Positions 34,756 to 43,944 of a stretch of 59,641 nt of DNA are shown here, piece by piece. The notes beneath the pieces are model-generated. The model was not told where the DNA came from. It ran no database searches and saw only the letters and a list, made by a program, of their open reading frames with translations. How positions within the stretch are numbered: the first letter of the stretch is position 1; every line of letters begins with the position of its first letter. Source of the stretch: Candidatus Acidiferrum typicum (lineage in GTDB: Bacteria; Acidobacteriota; Terriglobia; Acidiferrales; UBA7541); assembly GCA_002478115.1 (NCBI GenBank), contig DLMH01000169.1:1-59641 (forward strand). Reading direction: 5' to 3'. The translations under genes were made by a program, and so were the position numbers.

Positions 34756-35940
34756 TTACGTCGTTTTTTTCGTTTTTGTGACCTTCATTCGGCTGGCCTG
34801 CCGTTTGTCGTTCTTCTTCGAGAGTTCGGCTTTCACCTCACTTCCGAGTTTGGCGGTGTCCACCTTATAGTGGGCAGCGGCCTGAGCAAGGTTGGAATCC
34901 TTGCCCAAGGGCTGTCGAGGATCGTAGCCCGGATAATAGAGGTCCGAGGCCAGCGAGCAGACCACGAGAAAATGCTGCAGGTGCGAGTTGCTCATCTCGC
35001 GGACGGCCTTTCGGGCGACACCCTCGTAATCTACGGCCTGTGCGCCCCACGCTGTTTTCGTTTTCTTCTCTTCCCACTGATACACGCGGCAGATGCGGCG
35101 GTGGTTGTCATGGCCGAGACGCTGGAAGTAATCGAGCGCGACCATTTCGAGGTCGGCGCGAGACAGCGTAGCGGGCAGTTTCTTGCGAACGGCGTCGAGG
35201 ATGCGCAGCCGGGTCTGTTTCTCGACGCGCTCCGCAAGGAGCTCCTTCGCTCGTGCGGCGCGTTCTTCCGGTGTTGGCTGGTACCGCGTCGCCTGGGCGT
35301 GAACCGGGCATTTCTCGTCGCGGCACACATGGAGGATGGTTCCCGCGCTCGTTCCGTCAATGACCACGGCGGGTTTCGTCTGTGGGCACTCTGCTTTCTT
35401 CGCCGTTCGGTATTGGCCGCTGTAGAGCACATCTGGCTTGGGACCATTTGCTTGCCACGCGGGAACCTGCGACACACGCAGCGGTTTCTCGCCCGACTCT
35501 TCCAAGGGTTTCACGCGAAGCTGCACGAGGGCTTCGACTTTGGAGCGATAGCAGGTACGGTCGGTACAAATGGACTTCTTCTGACCGATGGCCTCGGGAA
35601 AGAGAAGCGGATTCGTGCCCGTGCGTTTTAGACAGCGCATACAGTTTCCTGCGGCGGGCAGCAGGTTGTCGTCGTCCGTATCAAACGGAGCATTGGTAAG
35701 GTCCAGATGAACTTCGCGTTCAATCCACTCGCGAAGCTGCCGTAGGGGACGGACGAGGACGGGCTGAAGCACGCCGTGCAGCCGGATGTTGGCTGCGAGT
35801 TCTGCAAGCTTGCCCTCGTCAAATTGGCGGCGCGGATTGGTTTTGGACTCCTGAATGTGAGCAAGCGGAATGTCCTGCATCGTGCGCAGGGCTGGCGTAA
35901 TGGTAGGCACTGTTGCTTTTGGTTCGAGTACGGTTGTCAT
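34756..35940 (-). CDS. ParB-like partition protein with internal deletion
   Basis: A 394-residue protein that starts like ParB (IPLAHIQESKTNPRRQFDEG, then a helix and VLQPVLVRPL, about 24-66). After residue 66 it jumps to RQLREWIEREVHLDL, which I recognise from the C-terminal half of long plasmid-type ParB proteins. The GxRR-type core and the ParB HTH expected between these parts are absent, as if about 150-200 codons were lost in frame near 35742. The C-terminal region has Cys pairs (CMRCLKRTG, CTDRTCYRSK) that may bind zinc. AAAGGAG precedes the ATG. It follows a plasmid-type 95-residue gene by 32 bases. Confidence 0.75.
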   Translation of the reverse strand: MTTVLEPKATVPTITPALRTMQDIPLAHIQESKTNPRRQFDEGKLAELAANIRLHGVLQPVLVRPLRQLREWIEREVHLDLTNAPFDTDDDNLLPAAGNCMRCLKRTGTNPLLFPEAIGQKKSICTDRTCYRSKVEALVQLRVKPLEESGEKPLRVSQVPAWQANGPKPDVLYSGQYRTAKKAECPQTKPAVVIDGTSAGTILHVCRDEKCPVHAQATRYQPTPEERAARAKELLAERVEKQTRLRILDAVRKKLPATLSRADLEMVALDYFQRLGHDNHRRICRVYQWEEKKTKTAWGAQAVDYEGVARKAVREMSNSHLQHFLVVCSLASDLYYPGYDPRQPLGKDSNLAQAAAHYKVDTAKLGSEVKAELSKKNDKRQASRMKVTKTKKTT

Positions 35941-35972
35941 CGCGTTTTTCTCCTTTCCTCTGGATTCCGTTC

Positions 35973-36260
35973 TCAGTACTCTTCCGGCAAAAGCAGGGTG
36001 GTGTGCTGACGATCAGCCTCGGTAATCACCCATAGGCGCGTACCCGCGAGGGTCGTGTAGCTGCTGAGGAGGCGGAAGCCTTTCTCCAGGCTGAGTTGGT
36101 TCTCATCCTTATCTTCCTTGGGAAGTTCTCCCCAATCGCCCGTGAGGTGGCGCGACAGGAATTCCATCGCGTTCTGTCCTGTCTTTTCGATAGCGGCCAG
36201 CGCGCCCGGTGTCGCGACGAGTTGGCCGAGGTCAAAAAGTGGTTGCTTGGTTTTCTGCAT
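35973..36260 (-). CDS. Plasmid-type small conserved protein
   Basis: A 95-residue protein of a type often found beside ArdC and ParB-like genes on plasmids and integrative elements. Landmarks are PLFDLGQLVATPGALAAIEK, then FLSRHLTGDWGEL, and a C-terminal strand LWVITEADRQHTTLLLPEEY. Its function is unknown to me. AAGGAGA precedes the ATG. The gene is the first of a leftward unit with the ParB-like gene, and palindrome B lies about 75 bases upstream. Confidence 0.8.
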   Translation of the reverse strand: MQKTKQPLFDLGQLVATPGALAAIEKTGQNAMEFLSRHLTGDWGELPKEDKDENQLSLEKGFRLLSSYTTLAGTRLWVITEADRQHTTLLLPEEY

Positions 36261-36336
36261 GACTGTATTTCTCCTTTTGAGGAATTTGGGCTTTGTTCCG
36301 CAGAGGCGCGGCCTGAGCCGCGCATACGAAACAAAT

Positions 36337-36472
36337 GCCCTTCCTGAGAGGTCCCCGGCGCCTAGCCGTCCGCGCTGTCAAGGGCGTGTGGGTTTCGCGT
36401 TCACGGGAGCGAAGCGGACGCCCTTGACAGGAGAAGCGGGCGGTCTAGGCGCAGTCTTCTCGCAGGAAGGGC
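36337..36472. repeat. Large three-step palindrome B
   Basis: Three nested arm pairs: GCCCTTCCTG (36337-36346) with CAGGAAGGGC (36463-36472), GCGCCTAG (36358-36365) with CTAGGCGC (36445-36452), and CTGTCAAGGGCGT (36375-36387) with ACGCCCTTGACAG (36418-36430). All three are perfect. The structure spans 136 bases in a gene-free region (36261-36745) upstream of plasmid-type genes. A role as a replication origin, transfer site or partition site is a guess. Confidence 0.8.
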
Positions 36473-36745
36473 AAGAAGGAGAAACGACGGTTCTGGTGCA
36501 GACCTAGTGAGAGGGATCTTGCTCTGATAAATCTACAGAGGCTGATCCGCTGGTGTTTGGCCGGGCGATCAGAGCAGGGGACAGATGGGTGTTTCAGGCG
36601 TCTTTGGGAGAGAGGGGAATTAGACGGGGTGAAGCCGGACGGAGCTTAAGTGTGGCGAAATTCTCTGATGATGCCCTCTGCTCTAACCCCTGCAATTAGC
36701 GGTAGTTAGCCTCGGACAGAACGAAGTCCTGAGTTGTTACCCTCT

Positions 36746-37810
36746 TTATTGCCCCTTCTTGAGGGTATTACCCTTTCTCCGCCATAGTGCTGCGGGGCCA
36801 CGGCCCAAACAAGCCACACGCCCCTTCTTTTGAAGTTGACGCAGAACGCGACGAACCATATCGCGACTCACACCGGGACACGCGCGTTCCAAGTCTGCTA
36901 GGGTGAATTCCCTTGGGAAAGCATCAATCGCAGTTTCGACCAGGGCCGTCTTTGCTCCACGGGGAGATTTTACCGCTCCAGCACGCTGTTCGAACTCGCG
37001 ATAAGCGCGACGGAGTACTCCAAGAGAATAATTGAGCCAAGGGATGAGGTCGTGTTTTTCTTCGTGCCAGCCCTCGGAGCTTTTGCGTAGCGCTTCGTAG
37101 TAATCTTCCCGGGATTCTTCGACCAATCGCTCCAAACTGATGAAGCGCCCCACCTCGTATCCGTGTTGGTAGAGGCCGAGAAGCGTGAGCAAGCGAGATA
37201 TTCGTCCGTTGCCGTCGCGAAACGGATGAATGCAGAGAAAGTCAAAGACCAACGCCGCGACGCTCACAAGAGGCTGAACTTCTTGCTGGTTCAAAGAGGC
37301 TCTGTATGAGACACACAGCTCTTCAATGGCGGCGGGTGTGTCCGCAACGGAAACCGGTCGAAAACGAATCGTCGGTGGCGCGTTCTCTCGGAATTCGATG
37401 ATCTCGTTCTCCTTCTGCTTCCACTGGCCCTCGTCTGCCGCACCTTCATGTGTTGTTTGGTGTAGCTGTTTTAGAAACTCAGGAGTGACTTCTAGCTTCA
37501 GAGGATCGGCGTGAATCAAGCTGAGCGCCCGCCGATAGCCGCGAATTTCTTCCTCAGAGCGGTCCCGGGGCTTCGCGTTCCCAACAACGAGAGGCACCAA
37601 TCTTTCGGGTGCAACGGTCACACCCTCAATTCGGTTCGAGGACTCGACGCTCTGAATGAGGGCCATCTCCCGGAGGGCTTTCAAGAGCTGAGGCGCTTGC
37701 TTCGTATAGAGCTGCTGCCTTCCCTTCGCCTCTGCAACGTCGCTAATTAGCCAGACAGTCGCTGTCGGGAGAGTGATTTCTTTCAGACGGTTTCCCCGGA
37801 ATGACATCAT
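36746..37810 (-). CDS. Fic-family protein with inhibitory helix and wHTH
   Basis: A 354-residue Fic protein. The active-site motif HPFRDGNGRISR begins at His195 and is complete. An N-terminal inhibitory motif, Ser58-NRI-Glu62-Gly63, marks it as the self-inhibited class. Residues about 295-345 form a winged-helix-like DNA-binding end (FTLADLERACPGVSRDMVRR). By family knowledge it AMPylates a protein target, and the wHTH may make it autoregulatory. It lies 54 bases downstream of the HEPN-like gene that ends the restriction operon, in the same direction. Confidence 0.92.
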   Translation of the reverse strand: MMSFRGNRLKEITLPTATVWLISDVAEAKGRQQLYTKQAPQLLKALREMALIQSVESSNRIEGVTVAPERLVPLVVGNAKPRDRSEEEIRGYRRALSLIHADPLKLEVTPEFLKQLHQTTHEGAADEGQWKQKENEIIEFRENAPPTIRFRPVSVADTPAAIEELCVSYRASLNQQEVQPLVSVAALVFDFLCIHPFRDGNGRISRLLTLLGLYQHGYEVGRFISLERLVEESREDYYEALRKSSEGWHEEKHDLIPWLNYSLGVLRRAYREFEQRAGAVKSPRGAKTALVETAIDAFPREFTLADLERACPGVSRDMVRRVLRQLQKKGRVACLGRGPAALWRRKGNTLKKGQ

Positions 37811-37864
37811 TGGACAAGACCTTTCGCAACCACATAATGCGCTTCGATGTGCACTCTGAAGGAA

Positions 37865-38689
37865 CTAGTGCGTAAAACTATCTTCAATTCGAACCTCGTT
37901 CGTAAGGTAGCCGGCAAAAGACAAGAGAAGCAGGCAAACAACGATTGCGTCTCTCGGTTCCAGTTCCCTCAGTTTGCTTTCTGGATTGCCGGCATGGCCC
38001 AGGCCTGGGTAATTGTTGCGGAACCCGTAAAGCTTTTTCAGAGATTCACGAATGGTGGTGTGGGGCCAGCACTGAAGGCAGTCACATAGATTGCCCAGAG
38101 TGTCGTTTTCTCCCCAGGTCTTTCCTGCCAAGCCTTCAGCGTAGATGAAAGCGTTCGTAAGGCATGCATTGAGCTCATGAGTTTGTTTAGTCCGGGTGTA
38201 ACTGCCAAATGTCAGCTCGAAATTATTCATCAGATTCTTGAGATGCGGATCGGTGCCGTTTACGCGCGTCAAGTCTTCATAGAAACTTGCGAATACACCA
38301 GGGAGGATTAGGCGCACCCGGAAAGGATCGTCAATCCTGTATCTCAGGTTGTATTTCTTAATGAAGCTTCGGACGAGATACTTATAGAGTTTCGCGAATC
38401 TTGGTATTTCAAAATCCTGAATCGTGACGAAGGCGGATTCTAAGAATCCAACAACCGACAGTTCGTCGCCGAAATCTTGCGCACGAAGCTGTTCGAAAGC
38501 TTGTCGCGCTTGCAGAGGGTCGTTCATCGTCAACTCGAATTGCTTGTACTCTGGTGGGTTCTGCAGGGAATCGGTAGCGATGCGATACAAATCGATGAAC
38601 AAATCCGACGGAGATCTGCGGGCCTTAGCCAGATTTGTCCACACCTCGGGCCAAGTATATTTCCAATGGTCAATCATTGATCCAATCAC
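37865..38689 (-). CDS. HEPN/abortive-infection-like protein in restriction operon
   Basis: A 274-residue, mostly helical protein. Near its C-terminus is Arg224-Asn225 followed by His232 (FRNNYPGLGHAGNP), which resembles the RN...H pattern of abortive-infection and HEPN-type RNase domains, with a spacing one residue longer than usual. Its start overlaps the hsdS stop by four bases (ATGA), so it is translated with the type I restriction genes. A backup toxin triggered when restriction fails is an attractive inference. The ribonuclease assignment is motif-based only. Confidence 0.6.
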   Translation of the reverse strand: MIGSMIDHWKYTWPEVWTNLAKARRSPSDLFIDLYRIATDSLQNPPEYKQFELTMNDPLQARQAFEQLRAQDFGDELSVVGFLESAFVTIQDFEIPRFAKLYKYLVRSFIKKYNLRYRIDDPFRVRLILPGVFASFYEDLTRVNGTDPHLKNLMNNFELTFGSYTRTKQTHELNACLTNAFIYAEGLAGKTWGENDTLGNLCDCLQCWPHTTIRESLKKLYGFRNNYPGLGHAGNPESKLRELEPRDAIVVCLLLLSFAGYLTNEVRIEDSFTH

Positions 38690-39861
38690 AACTCACCTCG
38701 AAACGCGCGGTCGAGGAGCGAGTGGAAAAAATTTTCCAAGCGGTGACCGCTGCTGGCTTGCTCGGCTTCCAACCCGCCTATTTCGTTCACTAGCGTTGCG
38801 AATCGCTTTTGCAGGTGGAGTGGCGGCAATGGAATTGTGACCGACCTCAGTTTGTCGCTGTCCAATTTTTTCGTCCCGTGTCCTGCGGTTGAAACTTGAT
38901 TGAGCAAGTGCGCGTGCTGTGCTTGAAGCGACCAACGCAAGTACTCCGGCTCAATGGCCTGCTTGGTCGGCAGGAGCGCTTTCATATCTTGGTTAATGGC
39001 AACAGGCACGCGACAAATGCGAATCGGGACAGTGTGCGCTAAAATCATCCCGCGCACGACGATGAGCACGGTATCCTTCGGGATGAGTTGAAGGTTTGTC
39101 TTCTCGAACGCTGCCGTGCTGACATGATCCTCTGCGTCGGTGATTTCTTTGGTCTTCATGTCCTTCGGCGAAACCCAAGGCGTCATTCCGTTCCAGAACT
39201 CCGGATTTTCTTTCGGTGGAGTTGCTCCGCTTCCGAAGTCGACGATTTCGCCGAGCGGAACGCTGGGCGAGTGAGAAGTTTCCTTGAGCGGGTCGCCAAA
39301 CATTTGGTCAAAAAGAGCAGGCAAGAAAGCTTCAGTGCGGCGGTCCGCGTTGGCGCGCAGTTTTCGCAACTCGTCCGCTGCGTCAAGGAGCTCCACTATC
39401 CGTTTTTGGTCCTCCAATGAGGGAACTGCAACCTCAAAGCCGGTAACCAACCCTATGTTCAGGTTCTTTTGAGTTCCAGTTGGGGCAAGTTGCTGAAATT
39501 GGGAGTGCGACCAGATTAAACACCAATAGAGAAAATCCTGCCGCAGTTCCGACTCATAGCCGTCAATCGCGAGCCATCCGTCATGGATGCAAGCACCGAC
39601 TTCCGTGATAACTGGGCGACCAACTGATGCACTATTGCTGAGAAGCAGTGTTCCGGGTTCCACATAAACGCTGAGGTCTCGTCCAGCACGAGTGACACCT
39701 TCCTCAGTCTGCGATACAAAGCGACTGCCCGGGGGAACATCCCCAATCTTGAGCCATGGAATGTCTCCACCAAAATATCGAGGGTCTCCTTTCGGGCGCG
39801 GCGATGCGCCCCTGCGGATTCGAGCGATCTCACCAAGCTTCCTTGTCGTCCAGCTTGTCAT
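38686..39861 (-). CDS. hsdS: Type I restriction-modification specificity subunit
   Basis: A 391-residue specificity subunit with two target-recognition domains (about 1-150 and 195-345), each followed by a conserved helical spacer (for example LEDQKRIVELLDAADELRKL, about 155-175; and LPPLHLQKRFATLVNEIGGL). It chooses the DNA sequence to be methylated or cut. The target cannot be read from sequence alone. It overlaps hsdM by four bases, giving the order hsdR, hsdM, hsdS, HEPN-like gene. Confidence 0.92.
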   Translation of the reverse strand: MTSWTTRKLGEIARIRRGASPRPKGDPRYFGGDIPWLKIGDVPPGSRFVSQTEEGVTRAGRDLSVYVEPGTLLLSNSASVGRPVITEVGACIHDGWLAIDGYESELRQDFLYWCLIWSHSQFQQLAPTGTQKNLNIGLVTGFEVAVPSLEDQKRIVELLDAADELRKLRANADRRTEAFLPALFDQMFGDPLKETSHSPSVPLGEIVDFGSGATPPKENPEFWNGMTPWVSPKDMKTKEITDAEDHVSTAAFEKTNLQLIPKDTVLIVVRGMILAHTVPIRICRVPVAINQDMKALLPTKQAIEPEYLRWSLQAQHAHLLNQVSTAGHGTKKLDSDKLRSVTIPLPPLHLQKRFATLVNEIGGLEAEQASSGHRLENFFHSLLDRAFRGEL

Positions 39862-41369
39862 TTCTTTCCCGCGACCTGTTCTAGTAAGGCATTCCCGCGG
39901 CGGACAATCTCGTTTTCCAGTTTGAGCACATCACCGAGAATCTTTGCAGGGGCATCGTAGTTGACCGCTTCGGTAGTCATCGGCTTGTATCGGCCCGCGG
40001 CGAGACTCCAGTCGTTGTCCCGAATCTTGTCAATCGGCACGCGGTAGCTGTTGGAGCCTTCGTGGCGACCGGGCCATTTGACCAGTACATCGGGGATGTC
40101 GCTAAAGTCATTTGGTGTGCGCTTGTCGTCGAGACTGAAGCCGTCGGCGGTGAGATCATAAAACCATACGCTCTTAGTTCCAGCGTTCTTTGCTATCCCT
40201 TTCTCGAAGATCAGCGCTGCTGTACCGACACCAGAGTATGGCTTGAACACACCGGAAGGTAGATTGATGACGGCCTGTAAGTCACATGTCGTAAGCAGTA
40301 ACTCACGCACTTTACGGTCTGCCTTGTTGGTGCCAAAGAGGACGCCGTTCGGAACAATGACACCTGCATGTCCGCCAGAATTTAAGTGATCGATGAACCA
40401 TTTCAAGAACAAAAGCTCCGTGTCCCTAGTTTCAAGGTTGATGTCTGCGAGAATGCTTTCCTTTTGGATTTTTCCAGCAAATGGGGGATTTGCAAGGATC
40501 ACGTCAAAAGTCATGCCTGGGTATGGGCTGCCCTTCCCGGTGGTCAGGGGGTTATGAAATTCAATGTTGGCCTTCTCAAGACGGTGAAGGTAAAGGTTCA
40601 GGATTGCAATCTTCACCATATTGGCGTCGTTGTCATAACCGGTGAAAGCCTGTTCTTCAAGAAATTTCCATTGGGCAGGTTTCAGCAAGTCGCCGTCGCA
40701 AATTCCACGTGCGCGAGCGGGTTTCGAAGTGCTGTTGCAAAGTATGTGGTTATAGGAAGCAATCAAGAAGCCTGCCGTACCACAAGCTGGGTCACAAATA
40801 CGCTGGCTTGGCATCGGGTTTACAAGAGCTACAATCATCTCGATGATGTGCCGGGGCGTGCGAAACTGCCCGTTCGTGCCCGATGTGGCGAGTTTGCTCA
40901 GCAAATACTCGTACATGTCTCCTTTGAGATCGTGACCTTGCTGGGGATCGAGATTCAAATCATGTATGGCCTGGACGACAGCGCGAAGTGTCGGACGGTC
41001 ATGGATTTTGAGTGTGGCGCGCTCGAACAGGAGTTTCCCGGTGGCCGAAAGTCCGGGCAGATCGTGGAGCTTTTCAATTGCAGCCCGAGCCGCGTTGAAA
41101 AGTTCGTCGCCGGTCAACGTGACAAAATTCCCCCATGCATATCGTGCCCAGTCTCCCGAAAAGATTCGCCTGTAATGCTTTTTATCTAGACTCGCAAGCA
41201 TTTCATCTTTTTCGGTTAGCAATCGCAGGAATATCAGATAGGAAAGCTGCTCAATGGAATCCATCGGGTTGTTGACGCCACCCGAATAGAGAATATCCAT
41301 GAGTTGGTCCACCTTCTGACGAAGGCCCGAGGACTGGAAGTTGGTTCCGTTTTGCTTGTTGCTTTCCAT
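39858..41369 (-). CDS. hsdM: Type I restriction-modification methyltransferase subunit
   Basis: A 503-residue N6-adenine methyltransferase. The helical N-terminal domain (about 10-140) precedes the catalytic domain with motif I (DPACGTAGF, about 193-201) and motif IV (NPPF, about 294-297). I start it at ATG 41369 with GGAGAG upstream; the frame opens further, but into hsdR. It methylates host sites and, with HsdS and HsdR, forms the restriction complex. It begins 16 bases after the hsdR stop. Confidence 0.95.
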   Translation of the reverse strand: MESNKQNGTNFQSSGLRQKVDQLMDILYSGGVNNPMDSIEQLSYLIFLRLLTEKDEMLASLDKKHYRRIFSGDWARYAWGNFVTLTGDELFNAARAAIEKLHDLPGLSATGKLLFERATLKIHDRPTLRAVVQAIHDLNLDPQQGHDLKGDMYEYLLSKLATSGTNGQFRTPRHIIEMIVALVNPMPSQRICDPACGTAGFLIASYNHILCNSTSKPARARGICDGDLLKPAQWKFLEEQAFTGYDNDANMVKIAILNLYLHRLEKANIEFHNPLTTGKGSPYPGMTFDVILANPPFAGKIQKESILADINLETRDTELLFLKWFIDHLNSGGHAGVIVPNGVLFGTNKADRKVRELLLTTCDLQAVINLPSGVFKPYSGVGTAALIFEKGIAKNAGTKSVWFYDLTADGFSLDDKRTPNDFSDIPDVLVKWPGRHEGSNSYRVPIDKIRDNDWSLAAGRYKPMTTEAVNYDAPAKILGDVLKLENEIVRRGNALLEQVAGKK

Positions 41370-41385
41370 GAAGATCTCTCCGCAG

Positions 41386-43797
41386 CTAGATGGTGCTGTT
41401 GCGCACAAGCGCTGACTGTCGCAGCGCTTCAAAAACGTGGTCACGGTCATGGAACTTCGTTAGTGCGGGGAGGCCGCCAAGTTGGTTGAACTGACTAGAA
41501 GAAAAAACGGTCATATCTCCATGCACAAAGCGTTGACGGGCTTCTGGATCATCTGCAACCAACTGTGCAGTCGCATTGAGCCATTTCTGCTCGTTGTAGC
41601 GCAGATTGAAGCGCGCTGCAATTGAATCGACAGTATCTGTTACTACTTGCTCTTTTGAAGGGATAGGCCGCTTGCCCAGTGCTCCATACACGAAAGTGGA
41701 AGCGGGGGCGGAAACGCCGTAAGAGAGAACTAGCTTATCGGAAGAATAGAACATCTCCGGCTTGTGGAAGAAACGCTCACCCAAAATAGTCTCGATTTTG
41801 TCGTCGTCTTCATCCTCAACAGCTTCGTGAAATTCTGAATCTTTCTGATTGAACTCGCGGAGGTCCCGTTCAAAGGAACCTCGAAAGGTCATGACGTCAA
41901 CCTTTTCTCCGTCCGGACCGACAATTCGAACTTCCTCTGAGACAATTAGGTCGCGACCCTCCCATACTGGAATGCCTGGAGCAGCGGTGTTGGTCTTTGT
42001 GTCGGCTTGGCCCTCACTTGTTGGCACGTCTGGGGAAGGCTGCTTCTGCGTGTTGTCAACCGATGTATTTTGATTTTTCAGCTCAGTTGGTCTTGTTTTT
42101 CCGGTGGGCCGGGGCACGGGGAGAGGCACACTGTAATCGTACGTTTCCTCGAAATACTCAGCCACCGCACAAAAATCTAACAGACAAAAATACTTTTTGT
42201 CGTACTCGGTGTTCGCAACGCGAAATGTGTAGCGCCTCGTCCCACGGCCTTTGATTTGAATGTACTCTGTGGGCGAAAAGACTGGGCGCATGAGAACCAC
42301 GTTCAGCAAATCGCGGCAATTGTAGCCAGTTGATAGCATATCGACGGATACGGCTACCCGCTCAATACGCTTGCCGTCACGAAAGTCCTTGGCTATCGCT
42401 GAAGCATCCGCGATTCGGGATGTGATCGTGACGGCCAGATTCGGCTGCATGTCGTTGAGTATCTTGGTCAAATTCGTGGCGTGATTTTGGTTTACTGCGA
42501 AAATAATGGACTTGCCGATTTGTCCCGCTGGATCACGCTGGGCATGTTTCACGAATGCGTCACACATGACCCTGTTTCGCTCCGGTGTAAAAACTTTCCG
42601 TTCAAGATCCTGGATTTTGTAGTTCTCTTCCTGCTCATTGATGACGACAGCCCATCCATTGTCCGCGAGGGCTTGGGTCGCGATGTCTGAACGGATGTCA
42701 AAAATCTTCGGGAGACAAAGGAACGGACCTTCAGGGTCCTTGACCGCATCCACGATGTCATAGCGGAAGGTCGGGAATCCCGGTTCGCAGCCAAAGTAAT
42801 GATACGAGTCTCGAAGCTCGCGAGCTTCAAGCGCCTTCGGGTTCTCTTGTCTTAGTGCCTCGATATCGACGTTTTTTAGATATGCCTTCGGCGTGGCCGT
42901 AAGACCCACTCGCGTAGCTTGAAAGAACTGAACGACTTCGCGGGCATCGCCGTAAATGGAACGATGAGCTTCATCATTGATGACAAGGTCGAAATGGAAG
43001 GGCGTGAACTCGGTGCGATAGCGGCGGTCCACCATCAAGGATTGGATCGTCGCAACCACGACACTAGAACCCAATAACTCCGACGGGTGCCGGCGAGCAG
43101 TCTTGAATATCACTGGACTATATTCGCGAAGAACCACATTGAAGTCCTCCATAGTTTGCTTGGCGAGTTCAATGCGATCCACGATGAAGAGCACGCGCTC
43201 CGCATTGCGAGTGGCAAGAAAGCGGCGGATCAGGGCAGCGCAAAGAAGCGTTTTGCCTGTACCCGTCGCCATTTCGAGGAGAAACTTGCGGCGGGCATCT
43301 CGGTCAAACTGTTGAGAGACTTCGTCCATTGCCTTGATCTGATAGCCCCAGAGAGTTATGTCTGGCTTGAACAGTTTGAGGTAGTTCGGATTGACGATTT
43401 CCGTCATTAGGGGCCGAGGCGGCTGAAGATTCTTGAGTCGGAGACGTTCGAGGTCTGGTGGCGAAGGCAAGCGTTCGATTCGGTAGGCATCACGCTGGTC
43501 GGCGCGCGCGTAGTTCCAAAACCAATGCTCCCGGCCGTTTGAGAGAATTATGAATGGTGCTCGAACGTTTTCTGCGTAGCCGCGTGCCTGGTCCTTCGCG
43601 TCATAGGGATCGAGATCGGGCCGCTTTGCTTCAAGCACACACAGAGGACCATTCTTGCCCAGCAAGATATAGTCTGCCCGGCCATCGCGTCCACTCGACT
43701 CAAAGCGCACTCTGTGGGTGTCAAGGAGATCCCAGTCGCTCTCTCTGAGAGCCTGATCGATCAGAACACGCGAGAATGCTTCTGGCTGGTCGGGCAA
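41386..43797 (-). CDS. hsdR: Type I restriction endonuclease subunit
   Basis: An 803-residue motor-nuclease. The N-terminal nuclease domain has Asp42 (GRADYILL) and Glu56-Ala-Lys58 (VLEAKRP). The helicase part has Walker A ATGTGKT (176-182), a DEAH box (NDEAHRS) and the late motif QIKGRGTRR, and the C-terminal domain is EcoEI-type. It translocates and cuts unmethylated DNA. The start is a TTG with GGGGAGATAGGG upstream. It is the first gene of the operon, and an ArdC-like antirestriction gene lies just upstream in the same direction. Confidence 0.93.
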   Translation of the reverse strand: MPDQPEAFSRVLIDQALRESDWDLLDTHRVRFESSGRDGRADYILLGKNGPLCVLEAKRPDLDPYDAKDQARGYAENVRAPFIILSNGREHWFWNYARADQRDAYRIERLPSPPDLERLRLKNLQPPRPLMTEIVNPNYLKLFKPDITLWGYQIKAMDEVSQQFDRDARRKFLLEMATGTGKTLLCAALIRRFLATRNAERVLFIVDRIELAKQTMEDFNVVLREYSPVIFKTARRHPSELLGSSVVVATIQSLMVDRRYRTEFTPFHFDLVINDEAHRSIYGDAREVVQFFQATRVGLTATPKAYLKNVDIEALRQENPKALEARELRDSYHYFGCEPGFPTFRYDIVDAVKDPEGPFLCLPKIFDIRSDIATQALADNGWAVVINEQEENYKIQDLERKVFTPERNRVMCDAFVKHAQRDPAGQIGKSIIFAVNQNHATNLTKILNDMQPNLAVTITSRIADASAIAKDFRDGKRIERVAVSVDMLSTGYNCRDLLNVVLMRPVFSPTEYIQIKGRGTRRYTFRVANTEYDKKYFCLLDFCAVAEYFEETYDYSVPLPVPRPTGKTRPTELKNQNTSVDNTQKQPSPDVPTSEGQADTKTNTAAPGIPVWEGRDLIVSEEVRIVGPDGEKVDVMTFRGSFERDLREFNQKDSEFHEAVEDEDDDKIETILGERFFHKPEMFYSSDKLVLSYGVSAPASTFVYGALGKRPIPSKEQVVTDTVDSIAARFNLRYNEQKWLNATAQLVADDPEARQRFVHGDMTVFSSSQFNQLGGLPALTKFHDRDHVFEALRQSALVRNSTI

Positions 43798-43944
43798 GGA
43801 ACCCTATCTCCCCATGAACTGGCAATATTCGTAGACCGCGTATCGAATGAACCGCTATTTACGATATTTTCTCCGAACAGGATTAGAACTTTGTACTTTA
43901 TCAAACTTCTGACTGGTAAGCGTGACTGTCTTTGAACCCGTGCT

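Noticed and set aside
40386..41189. 267-codon plus-strand frame inside hsdM
   Set aside because: Antisense to a certain methyltransferase gene.
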